Source: Nocardiopsaceae bacterium (GTDB taxonomy: Bacteria; Actinomycetota; Actinomycetes; Streptosporangiales; Streptosporangiaceae). Taken from it: a stretch of 8,025 bases of DNA. Positions 4,927 to 8,025 of this stretch are shown here, piece by piece. Under the pieces are notes generated by a model, which was given only the letters and a program-made list of their open reading frames with translations, had not been told where the DNA came from and did no database searches. The stretch spans positions 1 to 8,025 of the forward strand of contig JAIRTY010000132.1 in NCBI GenBank assembly GCA_031254715.1, read 5' to 3'. The translations under genes were made by a program, and so were the position numbers. How positions within the stretch are numbered: the stretch's first letter is position 1; each line of letters begins with the position of its first letter.

Positions 4927-5355
4927 ATGAATCTGCCCGCCAGCCAGCAGCGGATCCTCCACGACGTGGAACACAGGCTGCGGGCCGATGAACCAGGCCT
5001 GGAACTCGCGTTCGCGGCCTTCGCCAGGGCCACCCCGGCCGGGAAGGTCCCCGCGGCTGAGCAACTGGATTCCTGGCGGGCGCGCGCAGCCAGGCAGGTC
5101 GGGCGGGCGCGGCTGATCCACTGGCCGGCGCTGGCCAGCGTTACCGGCCTGATCGTCGCCGGTGTACTGATCGGCCTGGTGATCGGGCTGCCGATGGTGT
5201 CCGCTGCGCATCAGGCCAGGTGCTGGCACCCGCTGGCCAATGCGCCGATAGCTGGCCGGTGCCAGCAACCGGTCCCCGGCCATCAGCCGGGCCGTTCCGG
5301 CAGCGGAGATTACCGGCCAGTGCAGTCGTTCCCAGGGCATCGGCAACTGCCCTGA
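4927..5355 (+). CDS. DUF3040-like membrane protein
   Basis: A 142-residue protein. The first 25 residues ('LPASQQRILHDVEHRLRADE', 3-22) resemble the start of DUF3040 proteins, which have a short helix ending in 'ADDP/AEDP' before a membrane part; DUF3040 function is unknown. Residues 26-62 form a basic amphipathic stretch ('DSWRARAARQVGRARLI'). One strong membrane segment follows, about 66-93 ('PALASVTGLIVAGVLIGLVI'). The tail (94-142) has C99 and C112 and is Gly/Pro/His/Gln-rich. With Arg-rich flanks before the helix, the N-terminus is probably cytoplasmic and the tail outside, where the two cysteines could form a disulfide. Most DUF3040 proteins have two membrane segments, so this one looks divergent or reduced. 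The start ATG has only a weak TAGG (4915-4918) eight bases upstream. No operon partners. Confidence 0.65.
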   Translation: MNLPASQQRILHDVEHRLRADEPGLELAFAAFARATPAGKVPAAEQLDSWRARAARQVGRARLIHWPALASVTGLIVAGVLIGLVIGLPMVSAAHQARCWHPLANAPIAGRCQQPVPGHQPGRSGSGDYRPVQSFPGHRQLP

Positions 5356-5410
5356 CCCGCGCCCGGGCCGCGTCGCCTTTCCGCCATCTCAGGCCGGTGC
5401 CTGGCAGGCT

Positions 5411-5425
5411 GCCCGGCAAGCGGGC
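5411..5425 (+). terminator. Weak hairpin behind the DUF3040-like gene
   Basis: GCCCG (5411-5415) and CGGGC (5421-5425) form a 5-bp stem with a 5-base loop, 55 bases beyond the stop codon. It is short and has no T-tract. It is the only candidate terminator I can point to in the 199-bp gap before the acyl-CoA dehydrogenase gene. Confidence 0.25.
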
Positions 5426-5540
5426 TGGCGAGCGGGTGAGTGGTTGCGGAAGCCAGGGTTGCTGGGCAGGTTTGGGTTGTCAGGCCTGTGCGGCACTGCT
5501 GGCCGGGGCCGCGCATCGGCACACGCAGTTGAGACCCGGA

Positions 5541-5546
5541 AGAAGG
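5541..5546 (+). promoter_or_regulatory. Ribosome-binding site deciding the acyl-CoA dehydrogenase start
   Basis: AGAAGG lies eight bases before GTG 5555. The conserved reading 'IDFTLTDNQRDLQ' begins immediately after this GTG. Together these favour 5555 over the upstream in-frame ATG at 5444. Confidence 0.65.
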
Positions 5547-5554
5547 TCCGGCCC

Positions 5555-6826
5555 GTGGCAATCGACTTCACGCTCACTGACAACCAACGGGACCTGCAGA
5601 AAGCTGCCAAGGACTTCGCCGACGGGGTGCTTGGGCCGATCGCCGCCAGGATCGACCGGGCCGCAGACGGATGGGAATCCTTCCTGGCCGGCCGCGAAGC
5701 ATACCGGGAGATGGCGCACGCCGGCTTCACCAAGTCGTTCATCCCCATCGAGCACGGCGGGGTCGGTTTCTCCATGCTCGACCTCGCGCTCGCCGCCGAA
5801 GAACTGACCCGGGTGGACGTCAGCGTGCCCACGACCTTGCTGGCGTCCGGGCTGGGCTTGCAGCCGGTGATCCAGTACGGCACACCCGAGCAGAAGGAAC
5901 GCCTCCTGCGGCCATTCGCCGACGACACCGAGGGCGACCTGCTGGCCTCCTACGCATTCACCGACGTGGCCGGCGGTGCCAACTTCGATTCCCCTGATCC
6001 CGCCGGCGGGATCCAGACCCTGGCCCGTCGCGACGGCGACGATTGGGTGATCACCGGCCAGAAGCACTACACCACCAACGGCACCGGCTGGGACAAGCAG
6101 GGTTGCCACCTCTACACCGTCGTCTGCCGCACCGATCCGGCTGCAGGCGCCGGTGACGCGCTCGCCGTCATCGCCGTGCCGGGCACCGCAGCAGGTATCA
6201 CCGTTGCCGACGTGTACGACAAGATCGGGCACCGGGGGGTGGTGACCCCGCGAGTCGACTTTGACGAGGTCCGGGTGCCCGCCGCAAACGTGATCGGCCA
6301 GCCAGGAAAGTCCGGGAAGCAGGTCGTGGCGGGCGCGTTCAGCTGGACCGCAGCTCTGATCGGAGCCGCCTGCGTGGGCACCATGCGGGCAGCGTTCGAA
6401 TACGCGCTGGACTTCAGCCGGACCGAGAAGCGGCTCGGCACCGTGCCCGTCATCGAGCACCAGAACGTCGGCTTCATGCTCGCCGACATCAAGATGCGCA
6501 TCGAAGCCTGCCGCTATCTCACCTGGAAGGCCTGTCACGACTTCGAGCGCACCGCCGGGCGCGCCCAGGAGCTGGCGATCATGACGAAGGTCTACTGTTC
6601 CGAGGCCGCCGTCTCCACGATCTACGACTGCATGCGGGTTGTCGGCATCGCCAGCTACACGAAAGACCTCGCCCCGCTGGAACGGATCATGCGCGATGCC
6701 ATGGTCTTCCCGCTCTACGACGGCGGCAACCAGGGCGTGCGCCGCCGTCAGTTGCACGACCTGATCCGCCAGCCCGGCTATGACCCGATGCTCGCCGCGC
6801 GCGGGGACATTCCGCCAGCGGAGTGA
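5555..6826 (+). CDS. Acyl-CoA dehydrogenase family protein with Asp at the usual catalytic Glu position
   Basis: A 423-residue flavoprotein homologue that would oxidise an acyl-CoA at C2-C3 and pass electrons to ETF. Domains: N-terminal helical (about 1-125), middle beta (about 126-245), C-terminal helical (about 255-405). Family landmarks are 'FIPIEHGGVGFSMLDLALAA' (62-81), 'SYAFTDVAGGANFDSP' (132-147, in place of the usual ALTEPxAGSD), 'WVITGQKHYTTNGTG' (164-178), 'DKIGHRGVVTPRVDFDEVRV' (222-241), and 'RTEKRLGTVPVIEHQNVGFM' (289-308). The C-terminal 'YDGGNQGVRRRQLHDLI' (388-404) replaces the common YEGTxxIxR, which puts D389 where most members have their catalytic Glu. The start is GTG 5555, with AGAAGG (5541-5546) eight bases upstream. 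A longer frame from ATG 5444 adds 37 residues unlike the family. The family is sure; the substrate is unknown. Confidence 0.92.
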   Translation: MAIDFTLTDNQRDLQKAAKDFADGVLGPIAARIDRAADGWESFLAGREAYREMAHAGFTKSFIPIEHGGVGFSMLDLALAAEELTRVDVSVPTTLLASGLGLQPVIQYGTPEQKERLLRPFADDTEGDLLASYAFTDVAGGANFDSPDPAGGIQTLARRDGDDWVITGQKHYTTNGTGWDKQGCHLYTVVCRTDPAAGAGDALAVIAVPGTAAGITVADVYDKIGHRGVVTPRVDFDEVRVPAANVIGQPGKSGKQVVAGAFSWTAALIGAACVGTMRAAFEYALDFSRTEKRLGTVPVIEHQNVGFMLADIKMRIEACRYLTWKACHDFERTAGRAQELAIMTKVYCSEAAVSTIYDCMRVVGIASYTKDLAPLERIMRDAMVFPLYDGGNQGVRRRQLHDLIRQPGYDPMLAARGDIPPAE

Positions 6827-6859
6827 AGGTGATACGGCCCCCGCGCCGGACGGCACGGC

Positions 6860-6877
6860 CCAGCGCTGTCACGCTGG
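6860..6877 (+). terminator. Terminator-like hairpin behind the acyl-CoA dehydrogenase gene
   Basis: CCAGCG (6860-6865) and CGCTGG (6872-6877) form a perfect 6-bp stem with a 6-base loop, 33 bases past the stop codon. No T-tract. Confidence 0.4.
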
Positions 6878-6882
6878 CAGCG

Positions 6883-6888
6883 TAATCT
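6883..6888 (+). promoter_or_regulatory. Possible -10 box for the HTH gene
   Basis: TAATCT fits the loose TAnnnT -10 pattern. A start 6-8 bases further on (about 6895) would place the adjacent 32-base inverted repeat at the very 5' end of the mRNA. No matching -35 is seen. Confidence 0.3.
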
Positions 6889-6897
6889 CGCCGGTGG

Positions 6898-6929
6898 CCC
6901 TTGACGTCAGGACAGCCTGACGTCAAGGG
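6898..6929. promoter_or_regulatory. Nested palindrome directly before the HTH gene (operator and/or RBS-masking hairpin)
   Basis: CCCTTGACGTCAGG (6898-6911) and CCTGACGTCAAGGG (6916-6929) are a perfect 14-bp inverted repeat with a 4-base ACAG loop. Each arm contains the 8-bp palindrome TGACGTCA (6902-6909 and 6918-6925), with centres 16 bp apart. The likely ribosome-binding sequence AAGGG (6925-6929, eight bases before the ATG at 6938) is the end of the 3' arm, so it would be base-paired in the RNA hairpin. It could also terminate the upstream gene. Confidence 0.7.
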
Positions 6930-6937
6930 TTAGGGCC

Positions 6938-7366
6938 ATGACGACACCGGCCAGCCTCGAACGCCAGCACACCCTCGCCACCGCTGTCGCCCGTTATGAC
7001 GAATTGCGCATGCGAGACCTCCTCGCGCCGGGCGGTGACGACCTGTCGGCAGGCGAGCAGCCTGAGCCCGGGCCACTATCAGGGCCAGAGACCCTGGAAC
7101 TGCTCGCTCTCAGCGAGGTGATCGCCCGGAAGGCCGGCTACGGGCGCCAGCTCACGGTGCGGTCCGCCCGCGCAGCGGGTGCCTCGTGGACACAAATCGG
7201 CGCTGCCCTGGGCACTACCAAGCAATCCGCCTGGGAGGCCCACAGCCGTTGGATCGACCAGCAGGCCAGCCAGCGCAGTGCATACGGGCACCAGAGCATG
7301 GATAGCCAGCAGGCTGCAGCCGCCCGCGCGCTGGCGGGCAACCCAGACAACGAGGAACCGGCCTAG
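6938..7366 (+). CDS. Small helix-turn-helix protein
   Basis: A 142-residue protein. Residues 1-30 are a charged helix. Residues 31-50 are a Gly/Pro/Asp-rich linker, and 51-72 ('ETLELLALSEVIARKAGYGR') form a second helix. Residues 73-106 ('TVRSARAAGASWTQIGAALG' then 'TTKQSAWEAHSRW') fit a helix-turn-helix of the sigma-region-4/MarR-like type in which 'SWTQIGAALGTTKQSAW' gives the turn and recognition helix. Proteins with this 'ARAAGASWxxIGxALGxTxQAAW' core are frequent small putative DNA-binding proteins in actinobacteria. The tail (107-142) is Gln/Ala/Ser-rich. Expression is probably governed by the nested palindrome 9 bases before the ATG, and self-binding there is possible. No partner gene fixes its role. 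Confidence 0.72.
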   Translation: MTTPASLERQHTLATAVARYDELRMRDLLAPGGDDLSAGEQPEPGPLSGPETLELLALSEVIARKAGYGRQLTVRSARAAGASWTQIGAALGTTKQSAWEAHSRWIDQQASQRSAYGHQSMDSQQAAAARALAGNPDNEEPA

Positions 7367-7442
7367 GCGGCAGCCCCCCGCACCCGGCCGGAGACGCGCA
7401 CGGGCGGGCGAGCGAAATCGTCAGAGGTGCCTGGTTTGCTTG

Positions 7443-7457
7443 CTGTCGGCCGGACAG
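7443..7457. repeat. Short dyad before the VOC gene's RBS
   Basis: CTGTC (7443-7447) and GACAG (7453-7457) flank GGCCG and end four bases before the GGAG ribosome-binding site at 7461. It is a possible operator or a short leader hairpin. At 5 bp per arm, chance is a fair explanation. Confidence 0.2.
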
Positions 7458-7469
7458 GACGGAGATGGA

Positions 7470-7907
7470 ATGACGACGAGGTGGACGCTGACCGTCGATT
7501 GCGCGCAGCCTGCTGTCCTGGCCGCGTTCTGGCGTCTGGCGCTGGGATACGCCGAGGCCCCGCCGCCTGAGGGCTTCGGGAGCTGGCAGGAGTGGCTGAC
7601 ACACTTCAAGATCCCTGAGGACGAATGGGACGATGCCGCCTATCTCTTGGACCCGGACGGGGTGCTGCCCGGCATCTCCTTCCTGAAGGTGCCAGAACCC
7701 AAGGTGGTGAAGAACCGCATCCATCTGGACGTGCAGGTCGGCGGCGGCCGGCAGGAGCCGTGGGAGGTTCGCTGGCCTCGGGTGACCGCAGCGGTCACCC
7801 GGCTGACTGACGCGGGTGCGACGGTGATCCGGGTGGATGAGCAGGACGGGCAGCCCGACCATGTGGTGATGGCCGATCCCGAAGGGAACGAATTCGACGT
7901 GCTCTGA
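7470..7907 (+). CDS. Glyoxalase-like (VOC superfamily) protein
   Basis: A 145-residue protein of the vicinal-oxygen-chelate fold, of the Glyoxalase_6-like type common in actinobacteria. Landmarks are 'WTLTVDCAQPAVLAAFWRLA' (5-24), 'LGYAEAPPPEG' (25-35), 'NRIHLDVQV' (82-90) with H85, and the end 'VVMADPEGNEFDVL' (132-145) with E141. Both the His and the Glu used for metal binding in VOC repeats are present, while an upstream repeat is only partly recognisable. A Trp/Glu-rich insertion (38-60) contains 'WQEWLTHFKIPEDEW'. The ATG at 7470 follows GGAG (7461-7464) by five bases; a longer in-frame extension would run through the HTH gene in another frame and is not supported. Enzymatic or binding role unknown. 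Confidence 0.85.
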   Translation: MTTRWTLTVDCAQPAVLAAFWRLALGYAEAPPPEGFGSWQEWLTHFKIPEDEWDDAAYLLDPDGVLPGISFLKVPEPKVVKNRIHLDVQVGGGRQEPWEVRWPRVTAAVTRLTDAGATVIRVDEQDGQPDHVVMADPEGNEFDVL

Positions 7908-7913
7908 GCCATT

Positions 7914-7946
7914 GGGCCATGGGCAGCTTCGGTTGGCCCTGGGCAG
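7914..7946 (+). repeat. Hairpin and 20-bp-spaced direct repeat behind the VOC gene
   Basis: GGGCCA (7914-7919) and TGGCCC (7934-7939) can pair across a 14-base loop, six bases past the stop codon. The same stretch holds a 12-base direct repeat with one mismatch, GGCCATGGGCAG (7915-7926) and GGCCCTGGGCAG (7935-7946). It is probably a weak terminator. I see no gene in the remaining 79 bases to the window end. Confidence 0.35.
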
Positions 7947-8025
7947 GTGAGTTCTGCCGCTCGTCGGCTCCTGGTCGGGCCCCGGTGGTGCCAGCTGAGC
8001 AGGATCACGGTGGCGGCGATCGGGG

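Noticed and set aside
5444..5554. Long N-terminal extension of the acyl-CoA dehydrogenase frame from ATG 5444
   Set aside because: The 37 extra residues do not resemble the family, while GTG 5555 has a well-placed AGAAGG and directly precedes the conserved N-terminal helix.
5480..6856. 458-residue minus-strand frame opposite the acyl-CoA dehydrogenase
   Set aside because: Its length is explained by high GC content on the complement of a highly conserved gene; no recognisable domain.
7179..7469. Upstream extension of the VOC frame into the HTH gene
   Set aside because: It overlaps a well-supported gene in another frame; ATG 7470 has GGAG at five bases and begins the conserved VOC strand.
7640..8008. 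Minus-strand frame at the right edge, with a hydrophobic start that could be a converging gene
   Set aside because: Most of it is antisense to the VOC gene; the last 117 bases alone show no recognisable motif.

Overview
The window is GC-rich throughout, with strong G/C preference at third codon positions, GTG starts and few T-tracts. Together with the gene content (a DUF385/Ddn-type F420 protein, a luciferase-like oxidoreductase, a DUF3040-like membrane protein, and a small Cys-rich protein of a kind I associate with Streptomyces and relatives) this points to an actinobacterial chromosome. I cannot name the genus. No mobile element, rRNA, tRNA or CRISPR array is visible, and no gene-free stretch exceeds 300 bases (the longest is about 243 bp, 950-1192).

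Layout, left to right. (1) 1-375, minus: the N-terminal part of a PadR-type repressor that runs off the left edge, with an 11-bp palindrome over its likely -10 box. (2) 509-949, minus: a small secreted protein of unknown function, with a terminator-like hairpin behind it and two adjacent stem-loops in front. (3) 1193-2406, minus: a two-gene, translationally coupled unit of a DUF385/Ddn-like protein and a luciferase-like (LLM) oxidoreductase, which suggests an F420-linked redox pair. A divergent promoter region separates it from (4) 2518-3291, plus: an NmrA-like atypical SDR oxidoreductase. (5) 3305-4083, minus: a toxin-antitoxin-like pair, DUF433/ribbon-helix-helix antitoxin followed by a DUF5615 PIN-like toxin. 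It converges on the SDR gene, and the two share a perfect 8-bp-arm terminator hairpin.

(6) 4218-4743, plus: the most distinctive region. A TTGACA promoter is overlaid by two near-identical 17-bp TetR-type operators and drives a small Cys-rich protein. Its TetR regulator is not in the window. Behind it are a long bipartite stem-loop and, on the other strand, a possible 34-residue ORF. (7) 4927-5355, plus: a DUF3040-like single-span membrane protein. (8) 5555-6826, plus: an acyl-CoA dehydrogenase homologue whose usual catalytic Glu position appears to hold Asp. (9) 6938-7366, plus: a small helix-turn-helix protein. Directly before its start codon lies a perfect 14-bp-arm inverted repeat, built of two TGACGTCA palindromes, that would bury its ribosome-binding site. 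(10) 7470-7907, plus: a glyoxalase-like (VOC) protein.

Most genes look like independent small transcription units. Only two pairs are tightly coupled, both through 4-bp GTGA overlaps: DUF385-LLM and antitoxin-toxin. The best candidates for undescribed biology are the doubly TetR-controlled Cys-rich small protein with its downstream structure, and the nested palindrome in front of the HTH gene.
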